64,000 nt of DNA, from positions 44,060,059-44,124,058 of the forward strand of contig OY979718.1 in assembly GCA_963855995.1 (NCBI GenBank). The letters are read 5' to 3'. Below, one piece after another: positions 22,484 to 34,088 of this stretch. The stretch comes from Muricea muricata. Lineage: Eukaryota > Cnidaria > Anthozoa > Malacalcyonacea > Plexauridae. Position 1 is the first letter of the stretch, and the number at the start of each line of letters is the position of its first letter. The position numbers were made by a program, and so were the translations under genes. The notes under the pieces were generated by a model that saw only the letters and a list, made by a program, of their open reading frames with translations, had not been told where the DNA came from and searched no databases.

Positions 22484-25400
22484 GTATGTAAGGCTTTTTA
22501 TTTCCTTTTAATATGCGCGAGTTCAATTGTTGCTGTTGTATTAATACAATTTTTATCTGCCCTGTTCACCTGTTGTCTGTTTCGGTGACGCGTGCTTCCT
22601 TGAATATTTTATAAATTTGCTAGTGCCTGTGTTTAGCCTTCATTGTTTCGCTTGTAGCCTTAGAATATCTCCTCTGAACTCAAAGTGATATTTTCAGTTG
22701 GGATTTGGCAAATGGATAGGCCTTTATCCCAGTAGCTATGTTTTGTTGCATTTAAAATCATCCCGCACAAATTGATAAATGATTCAATGCGCGTACGTTC
22801 CCCTTTGTCGCTTTTCGCTGTTCAAACTTTCGCATTATGTCATTTTCCTTCAAATTAAAGTCCAAAGTAGTTTCTAGATACATTCAAATACAAGTTTTGC
22901 ATTTTTGTGGAGGCGACAGTTCATATTGTGTTTTAACTCAATATTCATAATGGCGATGGAAACGGCTTAAATTTATAATTCATGTTTCTCATCCGCAAGT
23001 TGAAATAAGGAAATATACTGCTTTCAAGTTTTCCTTTTTCAGTTTCCAATCTCGGTATTGTGTAATTTGTACAATAAGTATATATCAGGTTTATGTGTTG
23101 TTTTGTACAAATTGTATGAGTCTTGTACTTGCTTTGTGTAGGGGCTTCAATACTTATACGCCATGTGTCATTGAAAGTCTAGCAACAAAGACTCTCTATA
23201 TTGGTTTGTTTTCAAAACACTTATATATATGCTGAGGCTCTTTTTCTTCTGTCTGCAATTTAATTCTGCTTCTTTTGAAAGTAAAATTACTAACCGTTTC
23301 AGATTTGTTGGCTTGTGACTATTGATTGTTTCTCTTCACAATCCATTCCTTGTGTTTTTTACTTTTTTCTTGGTTAAAATTACTTCCTTAAAAAACTATT
23401 TTGTAACCCAATATTCTTTCAAATTGCGCTTTGTCCTGTGTATGGATTTGCAAATGTCCTTGTATATTAAACATTTTCATCCAAATACTCCTGCTTAGTG
23501 GTTTCAAAACCAGTTGGTCTGTCTGGCAGCTGAAATTTAAATTACTAAAAAATCCTTATTAAATTACCAATGTTTTTGAATGGTATCACTCTTTAGAGTG
23601 GAATTGTTGAGTTTACTGGTTTAGAATTGGAGACGGTGATATTTACATCATCCTCTGATTTGCACTTAATATCTCTTGCTTGTTCCAAGTAAATCTCTTA
23701 ATCTGTCAGAACAAACTTAGAAACATTTAAAATGAAGGAACAGTTTCCTGACATCACCTTAGGAAATTTTTATGTGATCAGTAATAGAGCAATATCAATG
23801 AGCAGACAATGGGAAACAGAATCTTTCATTAATGCTGTGAGTTTTTTAGTGTGTTATAGTGTAGTAGCAGACTATATAAGATGGAAGCAAAAATTCAACA
23901 TTTTAATCATGATAGTGTATCTGCCATTTACAACACAGAGCGCAGGTACCTGTGAGAGTGATTGTTTGATAACAAACATCACTTTTGACATGAACTGCCT
24001 AGTGCCAGGCCCTGTTATACATATGCTGTGTTGTAATTTTAGTAACTGACAAATTCAGTATAGCAGAGATTGTTTTATGTAGACATGTCTAATTGTGCCA
24101 ATATACTGATATTAGATCTAATTAGATCTTATTGTAGTATGCATAGAACATACAGTGTTATGAAATAGTACATAATATGTGACTGCTTGCTAAGTAGCCA
24201 ACCAAGATTATTGATGAAGGTTTTAATGATGCAATGAAGAAATTTGGTTGTTGGATTATGTGTGGTTGTTAACAACATGTTACAGGATTTCCTGACACTT
24301 CAGTTTAGCATTTTGATTATGCAGCTGTATCCTTGTTTTGCGAGTGAAATCGAAATTGTATTATTAATGCTCAAATCAAACATTTTTAATTGGAGAAGAG
24401 TCGTGCTGTGCTTGCAATTCCCACATAATAGTTAATGCAATTCAAAAATTCTCTGTCACAATTACAACTATGCTATGCTGTTAGATGCAAGGAAATAACC
24501 AGCTGGTATATAGTATCTTAGCCGTATTATATATAGTATATACTGCAATAATTGTCATGCTCAGGGTACAGTAACAAGGTTATAAAAATGCATGGAAATC
24601 ATATGAAAACTACAATGTCAATGGCTCAGTGGGTAATGCTGACATGGCTATACATAAAGCCTTCTGCTTTACCCCTGTATAACATGCAACCAGTTTTTAA
24701 GAGGGTTGATATTATAGCTGTCAAGTTTAACTTCTGATTGCAAAATATATATTACTCAATCTATGTGGAAGAATTTTTTGTTGTAACCTCAACACACTTG
24801 GATATTAACATTTTGTAAAATTAATGCCTTTTTTGTGCAGCTTGAATCTTGCATTTCACACCCAGTGACCCAAATAATCACATTTGGTAAGCTCTTGTAC
24901 TTATATAAAGCTGTTCGTAGTACTTCCTTGTATTTTGGAATTACTGTTTTTGAAAACTGCTGCCCACAGCAGCATATACATACAGTATTTAAACCTGGTG
25001 TCTTGTAGTAGGCCTGAATACTTAAATATTAAGAGGAATAAAGCTAGTACTGTCCTCAGTTACATTTCTACATATAAATATAATACGATATCTGTCTAAT
25101 TTACATGTAATTTGATTCTGGTATTTTTCTTATAAATTGTTTGTTCTTATATGTGGGCATACTGCCAAAGAATTTTAATGCACTTTGAAGTAATATATAT
25201 CAACTCGATGTCAATCTGTCATTTTTTACCATTCATAATTAACATGAATGCGAACAAAATCTTGTAGGAAAAGCAGTTATAGAGTATACAGTACTATATA
25301 GAATAGTTTAGTGTGAGAGATTAAACAAAATATTGTACAAGATATTGTTGTGGATCCAGTTCCAACAAACGCCAGGTGGTGTGAACTAAGAATGCGGAAT

Positions 25401-27626
25401 GAGTTGACCTTGCCCCCTGAACCACATAAATGGCTGGATGATAATGGTAAACCTGACCGATACCTTACAACACAATTGCTGTAAAAAGTGAAGACTAAAG
25501 GTTTTTTCTGAGGATGTTAGATTGTGTTTCGGTGTAACTAAACTATAAAAATATAAAGAATGTTTTGCAAAAACGGATGTATCCTTCAGGAAATGCGTAA
25601 TTGTAATCATAGCGTACTCTTAATCTTTCACTGCAGTATTGAGTCGTTTGTGAGCTTTTACTCATAAAGATTATGCAGTCTGAACTCTGAAGCAGTACAA
25701 ACAGCAAAAAGGGCCTGAAAAATAAGCTAAATATGCTGTTAGTATTATTACCTTGGTGGAGTTTAACGTCTTTCCAGTTTTCAAATTGATTGTTCAAAGA
25801 GTAAACAAAATTAACAATAAATATAAAGTAAAGACGGAACCGGAGTTTTTTCGCTGTAAGCAGCCGCGGAGTTTGCGGCAGCTCTACTTATTTGTCCAAA
25901 AATGTGCGTACAATTAGGTTGCATAAGTAATTACTATTTAGTTCACTCTAAAATGTAGAAAATCTACAAATACAACTGTAACAGCTAGGAGACCTCGTTT
26001 GGTTTCCGCGAGACTCAGTAATATTGTGTTTGTTGTCATGATGAAGAAAAAATCATCTGAGGAAGTATCTCATTGACAATTGCTCGAAGTTTTAGCATGT
26101 CTTAAAATAGCGTAAAGAGATTAGTATTAGTTTAGGCTGAAGTGTAGCTGCATGTCTATGTTTTTAATTAATGTGTTCGGGTGTACTGACGGTGCTCTCT
26201 TTTTTATTTTATCAGGTCGGTCTTCTTGATAATCTAGAAAAATAAAATTCTATCAAATTTCGTCCTTGGAATGAAGACTGTTGTATATTTTAAGCACTAT
26301 TTCCTATCTATTGCATCTTAAATGTTAATAAAGACAATAAAAAACCTTTCTGTCGTAGTGCAAATCAACCACGCCATGGACGGGACTTTAACTGATCTCC
26401 ATCAACAAATTGGGCGACGGAATTTAATATTTTGTACGTATTTCTGAACGGCAGTACTGCTGCCCATCTATGCAGTCCAGTCATTCTCAGCACGAAATTT
26501 GATAGGATTTTCCTAGTTGGGAATCCATTCAATACTCGATAAATCAGTTAAAGACAAGGTACATGTGACTATGACAAACTTGTACTATAGTATTTATCTG
26601 GACGGGTGTCTTAATGTAGTTCGGTGGTTTATTGTAGCTGTACGTGCAGATAGGTGTGCTATAGAAGCATGATGCCAATTTTGTTCATTGTGCCGAGTTT
26701 TTTCGAAGTGGTTAAATTAAACTATATCCTGTTTAATATCCAAATCGGTTAAAGAAATTGGAGTCGCCCGTGTGATTTTTCAAAATTTAAAATTTATTTT
26801 GATCTCATGTTACACTTTTACCCATGTAGAAATAATATTGGGTTTTTTGGCACTGCTCTGTATCACACTTTTTTGCAAGTGATGTAACGTTGAAGTGGCA
26901 TGCATGTTTCCAATCCCTCAAAATTCCTACATGTAATCAACACGGATTAGGAGTGTACATGGTTTGAAGCATTTTTTGGATGAGCAAAATTAATACAAAT
27001 AAAAGCCCAGAGTAGTTCGTTGTCAAACGTTGTTGGAAATTTTAATGTTATATTTTGATCTTATTCTAATGTTTGTGGATAAATTATATATGTTCGTAAC
27101 CATGAGACAAGAGAAATTTAAAATTTTTTCTATTGAAAAAGTCGATTTTTAATTTACGAGGAAATTTAAAACTTTGTTGTTGTTTTTTTCATTTCGACTC
27201 TATGCATGTACTTTCATTTTTACGTTTTGTATTTTAAACAATTGTATCGTTTAGCTTTTAAAACATTTAAAATCAATCGCTTCAGACCATGATATACAGA
27301 CATGCCAATTCAATATGTTCTGTCGTGTTAATGTAAATTTTTTAATCGTGTTATGTATAGTAGAACATTATTCCTATATTCAGCACATCTAATAAGCTTT
27401 CTTCCTTCATGAATTTGCTTGTCCAGACAATCCCTACTGTTACCTAATTATTTTACTACTTGTGATTGCTTTGTCTTAATTCGACAAACCATTATGAAGT
27501 GCGAAAGGTGTATTCTGGTGTGCTAAAATATCAGGATCAATGTTTTTAGTAAATTCTGTTGGTTGGAATGACGTTCCTATTTCTTCTACTCGTGTCTAAT
27601 ATATATAACTTTATAATTTTGTTAAG
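22484..27626 (+). other. intron of BCCT gene 2
   Basis: A 5143-bp GT-AG intron (GTATGT...TTTTGTTAAG), AT-rich. Unlike the intron of gene 1 I saw no clear terminal-repeat element, and no coding frame with recognisable motifs. Confidence 0.8.
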
Positions 27627-29352
27627 ATATACCGACAATCAAAGAGCTCAGGATGCTATCAATCTTACATTGTATCACTGGGGCTTCCATGGATGGGTTG
27701 TATATTCAGTCACGGGCTTGCTCATGGCAATCGTAACTTACAGGAAGGGACTTCCTATGACCATAAGATCTTGCTTCTATCCCTTGGTCGGTGATAGAAT
27801 TTTTGGATTGTTTGGTGATATAATTGATGTGGTCTCTGTTGTCTCGACGATGTTCGGTGTTTGTACGAGTTTGGGCTTTGGCGTTATGTCTCTGAACACT
27901 GGTCTCAATCGCTTGAACAGTACTATAGAAGAGTCAACCAGAAATCAGATAATCATAATATGGGGCGTGACGATTGTTGCAACTATTTCAGTAGTTTCTG
28001 GCCTTAAAGTTGGTATTCGTCGACTAAGCGAACTGTGTTTTTGTCTCGGTATGTTCCTCATGTTGTTCGTCTTTTTCCACGACGACACGTGGTTCCTCCT
28101 CAACCTATATGTTCAAAGCATCGGATACTACTTGCACTCGTTACTTCAACTTGGGTTTCACACCGAAGCGTTTGCACAACTGGGGAATGCTCCTGATGGC
28201 CATCAAGCAAAAGATTGGATGGACTGGTGGACAGTCTTCTACTGGGGATGGTGGATCGCTTTTTGCCCCTTCGTTGGAATGTTTATTGCCAAGATCTCGC
28301 GCGGTCGGACAATAAAAAGTTTCCTAAACGCAACTCTCACCGCTCCCGTCATCTACATCTTCATGTGGTTCTGTATATTTGGAGGAGCTGGACTGAAGAT
28401 GCAACGAGACGCTGAAATTGCTGGTGTTAATTGCAGTGTCTCTAAGTATGTCGTGGTTGATGATAACAAGCTTTACAAGTTGTCCTGCCGACCAGACACC
28501 CAACAGTTTTTCGATTTGCTTCAGCAGTATGGTGATAACCTTGGATACGCACTTAATGTAATAACTGTCATTAGCATCGTGCTGTATTTTGTAACAAGTT
28601 CAGATAGTGGCTCTCTGGTCATCGACTGTTTGTCAGCAAACGGTAACCCAGAGCCTCCTGTGGCCCAACGCATCTTTTGGGCGTTAACCGAAGGCGCATG
28701 TGCTACCGCTTTATTGATGGCTGGTGGTGAGAAGGCTCTGACTGCGTTGCAAACTGTGTCGATTGCTGCCGGGTTGCCGTACCTTGCAATTCTTCTCTTT
28801 ATGTGTGTGTCTATTTGGCAGTGTGTCAAGGAGGAAGGTGGGGATGTCGATCTCAACGCTAAAACCTTTGCCGTTAGTCTTGTTGATGTGTTTGACAATC
28901 CATCTTTCACTGGGTTGAAGAGAATTGTTATTGCTGTGGTAGCGCCGTGGTGGCCAGCCGGCCGTGCAGCTGGTAAATTGTACAACAAAAGCAGTTGGTC
29001 CTATATGTTGATCATGGCAACCTTGTTTTATGGTTGGATCTTCTTTGAGATTCTTCAGGTTGTCGACACTGGACTGGCCTATGTAGGTTGGGTGGTACTT
29101 TGCGGGTTCTTTGCTTATGTTGTCGGGATACGTTCTTCTATTAGAGAGGAGGGGAATATTCCTGGCAGTATTATTTCTGATGTTCTCATCGTTTTCCTTT
29201 ATTTCTTGGCTGTTGATCAAGTCGATAAGCACATGTTAATAGAAGAGCAACAGAAAAAAGAAGATCGTAATACTCCTATGGAAAATAAGAAACCAGATAC
29301 CATTATGGAAAATCATGATGCCAATATGACTGAAGGGACGACATTCGTTTAG
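27627..29352 (+). CDS. BCCT-family transporter 2, exon 2
   Basis: After the acceptor GTTAAG the exon completes Arg144 and reads YTDNQRAQDAIN to a TAG at 29350-29352. Aromatic residues W162, W167 and Y170 (YHWGFHGWVVY), the signature WWTVFYWGWWIAF (344-356), AKISRGRT, and VTSSDSGSLVID (T467, S468) are present. In the signature, the final Trp of WISW in gene 1 is Phe here (WIAF), a possible substrate-site difference. The N-glycosylation sequon NCS in the TM8-TM9 loop is kept; the second one of gene 1 is not. The C-tail (about 40 residues) is Glu/Lys/Asn-rich and unlike that of gene 1. Full length for the family; expected role is osmolyte uptake. Confidence 0.93.
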
Positions 29353-29505
29353 AACTTGCCAGACGCGTTATTATATATATTCTACTTATTACTGTTATTG
29401 TTGATGTGCGTGGTTTATAGAATTTTATAGAGTGTATTCGCCCAAATGGCGTGAAAATTGACAAAAACGTTTGATATTGACGGTACCATTTTTATGCATT
29501 TTCTA

Positions 29506-29511
29506 AATAAA
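29506..29511 (+). promoter_or_regulatory. polyadenylation signal of BCCT gene 2
   Basis: AATAAA about 154 bases after the stop codon, in an AT-rich 3' region. Confidence 0.6.
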
Positions 29512-30197
29512 ACATTCAGCATCGAGTCCAGCATAACAATTATAACATGCAATATATTGCAAATTATATTGACGGTCACTAAGCTTTGCTTAGTTTAGCA
29601 AACACCACGTTTAAGTGCTCGTGAATTATTGTGCAAAAACTGGAATTGTCTAATAGCTTGTGTATATAAATAATCAAACTATATAGCTAAGAATAGCCTT
29701 TTGTTCTTGATAATGCAAACGGAAAACCGCATGAAAATTGTACCGTTATAAAAAGCGTCTTTGCAAGCTAAATTAGTTTAAAAAGCTTTACAAGTAGTGT
29801 TTGTATTTTTATTTCTGCGATGTTTGTTTCTGCGTCGCACTATAGCACTACTCGATTGCATGCAAGAAGAGCACAATCAACTATCTTCCACAGATGGCAC
29901 ACACGTTGTTGCGAGACATTCATTCAAAGATACAGAAATAAATATGAAGTTGAACAATTGAAACTATTAAAGTTTGAAACTATTAAAGATTTATGAGTAA
30001 TCATAGCTAAGTCAGAATGATTATGTAATATATTTCTTATTAGTTGATGTTCAGGTTAAAAACCTATAGTTATAGTTTATTACATGTTGGGTCGAATGCC
30101 CAGCTATATAGTTCATTAAATTTTGAAGTTTAACGTTGTTGCGTGTGTGTATTCATTATAGCGTGCATGAAACCCATAGGACTGGGTAAATATGGAA

Positions 30198-30503
30198 CAG
30201 TGTTCGTACAAAACTTAAATGTCCTTAAATGTCGTGGCATTTGAAAACAAAAATTAAAGGCCTTGAAAGTCCTCAAATATATAAGAAAGTGCTTGAAAGT
30301 CCTTGAATACAGTTTGTGGGCATTTTTTAATTTTTAAAATCAATTTGGGTGGTTCATGACTTACATATTATGTTTCGAATTCGTTTAAACTACAGTTAGA
30401 GCAATATTTAACAACTCATTTTAGTTTTTAAATTTCCTGATATTTGGCCCTGAAAGTCCTTAAAACGCCCCTGACTCACTCTTATTTACATCTACGAACC
30501 CTG
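30198..30503. mobile_element. MITE with CCTTGAAAGTCC repeats
   Basis: The ends CAGTGTTCGTACAAAAC and (complement) CAGGGTTCGTAGATG form short TIRs. The interior repeats CCTTGAAAGTCC, CTTGAAAGTCCTTGAAT and CTGAAAGTCCTTAAA. Flanks ATATGGAA and ATAGAACT do not make a clean 8-bp duplication. Confidence 0.55.
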
Positions 30504-30797
30504 ATAGAACTGAACGATTGTCGCGCGTTCAATTCCTCCCTTCCCCGGCCCTTTTCACTTTTAAAATTACATATTTATGGTAGATGTTTCTTATCTCACT
30601 TATTACGTATGTATTTTATCTGAACTGGGCTGTTCTCCATATCTTTTGACGTTATCGGTGGTGATTAAATCAGGTGTAGTTGTGGTGTACTTATCGTTCG
30701 AATGTGAATATTTATGACTGTGGTTGCGCAAATCTTAATCAGGAAAGGCGTAGTTTCCTTCCTTCAGGGTTTGCATGCGTCATAGTACTTAAAATTG

Positions 30798-31046
30798 AAT
30801 TGACCGTAACGAGAAAGGAATCGTGTACAATTTACCAGGATGCATTGTGGGCATCAAGCAAAAACGACTGAAAAAGATGCCAAGAAAAAACAGACAAAAA
30901 CATAAAACCTTAACGACACAAAGAAAACCTCTTGTGCTTGTTCTTCAACAGAGGTCAGCTTGCTTTTAGAACGATTTCCGACCCCAATGCTGGCAATGCA
31001 TTTTGGTAAGATGTACGTCTGCCATATTTTTTCGTTACGATCAAAT
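30798..31046. mobile_element. MITE, copy B of the 7109-7339 family (inverted)
   Basis: Shares AATTGACCGTAACGARAAAG ends, CCAGGATGCATTG and the AAAAACGACTGAAAAAGATGCC block with copy A, which is in reverse orientation 23 kb away. Confidence 0.65.
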
Positions 31047-32113
31047 GTAAACTAAGCTAACGTCACCAAACCTGTACTGTAAATTAGAATGCTTTGACCA
31101 AATATGTTATTCTTCGCTCGAACTCTCTTGTGTGACGTTGAGGTATAGTGTGCTCGACCCTTTACCTCCTATTTAAGCTTGGTTAACCTTGGTTAACGTG
31201 GGTTAACCACCTTAAACTAGTCGTGAGTGTTTGCGGTTACAACGGCATCGTGTCCAAACCATTTCACCTTGTTGCATGCAATTGCTAGCAAGTTACCTTT
31301 TCACTTGAAATAATATTTTTTGGATGACTACGGTTCTCATTTGGATTCATCCCTGATGAAGGAAACCATACTTTTGCCTTTACAGACAGGAAGTCCTAAA
31401 AAACCCGGAATCATTGCAGAATTCAAATCAATTATGTTTGTTCTTTACAATGCAAATTCTTTACCATTGTGAGTGGAATATACCGTATAATTATATTTCA
31501 ATAGTTATATTATTTATTTTTAAATGATATTTTAATGGTAAATGTACACATTATTTAGGTTATATTGACTTCTAAACTTTCATGATTGCTTAATCAAACC
31601 AAACTGATTTCTAATCGGTCGAAATCGCATTTTTTCACTGTTGGGAATTTATCGAAAATCTGTTGTGATTAATCCAATTTGGGAATTAAAATTGACAAAT
31701 TTTAGTTTACGTAAGTAAAATTAATGCAACTTATTAACAACAACATTGATTGTCTCTCGTGACAGATGAATGATTAATGAATAATGGTCTTTTCTTTCCT
31801 TCAGAGTTGAAAATATGCGATTAAGGCGGGTTATTTTCATTTTGTCCGTATTTGCTCAATTTTTCTTCAAATTTCACAAAAATGGTGGCAATCGAAAGCT
31901 AAAAGCCTGGTCCGTCCGACTGTTAAAGCATGATTTCCGTATATTAAATAATGAACAGGTCAGAGCTCTCCAATGTTCGATTACTTGTTATTTTATACAC
32001 CCTGTATAATGGGGACTCATCCAGGGATGGTAACGTTTCTTAAAAAATAAAAGTTGAATCTGTAGATTTGTATCGTTTATTTATATGTTTACATTATATG
32101 TTTATATATTACG

Positions 32114-32119
32114 TTTATT
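32114..32119 (-). promoter_or_regulatory. polyadenylation signal, ACE-like locus
   Basis: AATAAA on the minus strand 79 bases after the stop of the last ACE-like exon; another lies at 32076-32081. Confidence 0.4.
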
Positions 32120-32198
32120 TATAGTTACATTATATGTTTTTTTAGTTCTACGTTAACTCATGCATATACTTAACAGCTTATTTGATATTCATATTGCT

Positions 32199-32507
32199 TC
32201 AAGCAAATGAGTGCAGTAACCCGATCACACAAACCAACAACCTGACTAAGCTACTTTGCGGAAAATTAGAACCATTTGGTTCTTTGGTTTGCTTCATTGG
32301 TGTTGTTGGTGAAATCGTGGTGCAATTACTGACGCCATCAGCAGGTTGGCCAGGCCAACCAATTTTGTATTTCTTACTGCACCTTTCCTTTACCAGCCAC
32401 TCGTGAAGTGGTTGGAAATATTTTATCATAGGAGCCACGGACATTTCTTTACTTCCTGTCATTTTCTCCAAGGCCATGATTTAGTTTTACCCATTGCAAG
32501 CATTGCT
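32199..32507 (-). pseudogene. ACE-like last exon with frameshift
   Basis: After the acceptor TTCTAG (32510-32508) the frame continuing exon 32876-32998 reads AAMLAMGKTKSWP and hits a stop within a few codons. The next frame carries the expected continuation ALEKMTGSKEMSVAPM..YFQPLHEWL. Compared with the family (SWPEA-x-LEKMTG) about seven bases are missing near 32480. The C-tail after GWP is not conserved but ends in a hydrophobic stretch (SLVRLLVCVIGLL), which could be a membrane or GPI signal. Stop at 32199-32201. Confidence 0.7.
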
Positions 32508-32875
32508 CTAGAAGGAAATACAATAAACACTATTATTTTCGTCATACGTCATACTCTAGTATGAGACTTTGTAATTGTGTTGTCTTTTTGTTTTTGCCCA
32601 GGCAAAAACCCCAGCAATTCGCGAAACGGATTATATAAGATAGGTACATGAAATACGAAGGTAAGAAAATATGTGTACAAATTTCTCTTCAGTTTCTATT
32701 TTCGGCTATGTCTCAATTGTGTTGGGACTGTGTAAATCATGCATGCACCTGCCATAGTCGAATGAACATCTTATGAATTTCGCAGTCAAGGTGTTATGCT
32801 TAACGGAAAAGGCTAAAAACAAAACAAAAGGTATAGTCAAGCAACATCGTCCAGTTCTTTGTGAATTTTACTTAC

Positions 32876-32998
32876 GCAATCTTTGCCCCAGCTTCTTTGG
32901 ACTGGTATACAGAACACTTGAACAATTGTCCTTCGAACTGAGCTGCTTCACACGCAGCTTTGTGGAACTGGAATTGTAATATTGCACTGACGAAGTAC
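32876..32998 (-). CDS. ACE-like exon (YFVS..QFQFH..YQSKEAG)
   Basis: Acceptor CACCTGGCACAG, donor GC|GTAAGT, 123 bp. It encodes [20 protein letters not shown] and [13 protein letters not shown], matching the ACE helix after the substrate-binding tyrosines. FHE in most family members is FHK here. The Arg codon (chloride-binding Arg in human ACE) is split across the junction with exon 36906-37082. Confidence 0.85.
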
Positions 32999-33119
32999 CT
33001 GTGCCAGGTGTAAGAAGAGTGTAGTGTTAGTCTATGATGAAGCCGAGGTATTATTATCTTATTGGGCCTGTAACTCAAGTCTTGCGAATGGAAATTTCTC
33101 CAAAAATCTGGGACACTGC

Positions 33120-33228
33120 AACCCCAGCCCTATGTCACACTCTAAACCTACTCCTATGTATCACACTTTAACCTTAGCTTTATGTCACACTTTAACCCTA
33201 AGTCTATGTCACTCTGTAACTCTAACCC
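33120..33228 (+). repeat. CTAACCCTATGTCACACTTTAACC minisatellite
   Basis: Degenerate units of TATGTCACACTYTAACCCTA, resuming at 33540-33560 on the other side of an inserted MITE. TTAGGG-like content but irregular, so not a true telomeric array. Confidence 0.6.
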
Positions 33229-33539
33229 ATAGATATCTCATATACACTAGATAGCGCATGGTAGATCAAAAGTGAAGCCAAAAATCACAGCAGTATCCCC
33301 TCGTAACAATAGGCGGCGGCCATATTGGTCGTTTCCACTCATTACAAAAATTCTACAGAAAACACTATACTTTTCTGCATTTGTGTATTAAATACTTTCT
33401 AGCTGCATAAAAAAGGTTTTTTGTCAACTTTGTCCATTTCCACAATACAAAATGCACAAATTATCGTGCTCCGTGTCAACTCAATTTTCGCCTGCCCACA
33501 GTGTGAGATGCACCATCTAGTGTATATGAGATATCTATG
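33229..33539. mobile_element. MITE inside the minisatellite
   Basis: Inverted ends ATAGATATCTCATATACACTAGAT and ATCTAGTGTATATGAGATATCTAT. CTCTAACCC flanks both sides (33220-33228 and 33540-33548), which may be a 9-bp target duplication or an effect of the repeated host sequence. Confidence 0.7.
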
Positions 33540-33811
33540 CTCTAACCCTACGTCATACTCATAAGGTCAATCACAAAACATGTTTCTGTATATGGAGAAC
33601 CAACATCGTCTTCGTCAACGATTTCGTTTTTGAAACGTTCTTATGGTTGTTCTTAAACATACTTAGACACGTAGTCTTTTTGACCATCACCCACTGGTGG
33701 TAACTACAGCTACACTCGCTACTGTATACTGAACGATGTATTTTTAATATAGTAAACTATATAATATCATACTAAATTGTAATATTATCATACTTAACTG
33801 TTACCCTAATA

Positions 33812-33965
33812 TATACCAAAAAATTTTACAAAAGATTTTTCATTTGGTTACAGATGTGACATATACCAACATTTTTTACAAACGATTTTTCAATTGGTTG
33901 CGTGTGTGACATATGCCCAAACATTTTTTTACAAAAATTTTTCATTTGGTTACGTGTGTGACATA
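33812..33965 (+). repeat. three-unit ~50-bp tandem repeat
   Basis: Three units of ATATACCAAMATTTTTTACAAA..ATTTTTCATTTGGTTRCGTGTGTGAC with small differences. Confidence 0.75.
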
Positions 33966-34088
33966 CATACACCTGTTGTATATTCGATAAATCACGTGAC
34001 GCGACGTGAGCATGGAAAAAACCATTGTATGAAAAACCATTGCACGTGACGCCCGTTTGAGAAAGTTAAGTTAGCTCTTCGAGAACAA

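Larger units (their letters stand above)
29512..32198. other. intergenic region
   Basis: Two MITEs (30198-30503 and 30798-31046) and otherwise no recognised gene. Confidence 0.5.

Noticed and set aside
22484..22511. Continuation of the BCCT 2 exon 1 frame past FWKR
   Set aside because: It reads through the donor GTATGT; joining at 22483/27627 gives the conserved FWKRYTDNQ sequence instead.
28521..29232. Long minus-strand frames (155 and 173 codons) over BCCT 2 exon 2
   Set aside because: They are antisense shadows of a strongly conserved plus-strand coding exon and carry no motif of their own.
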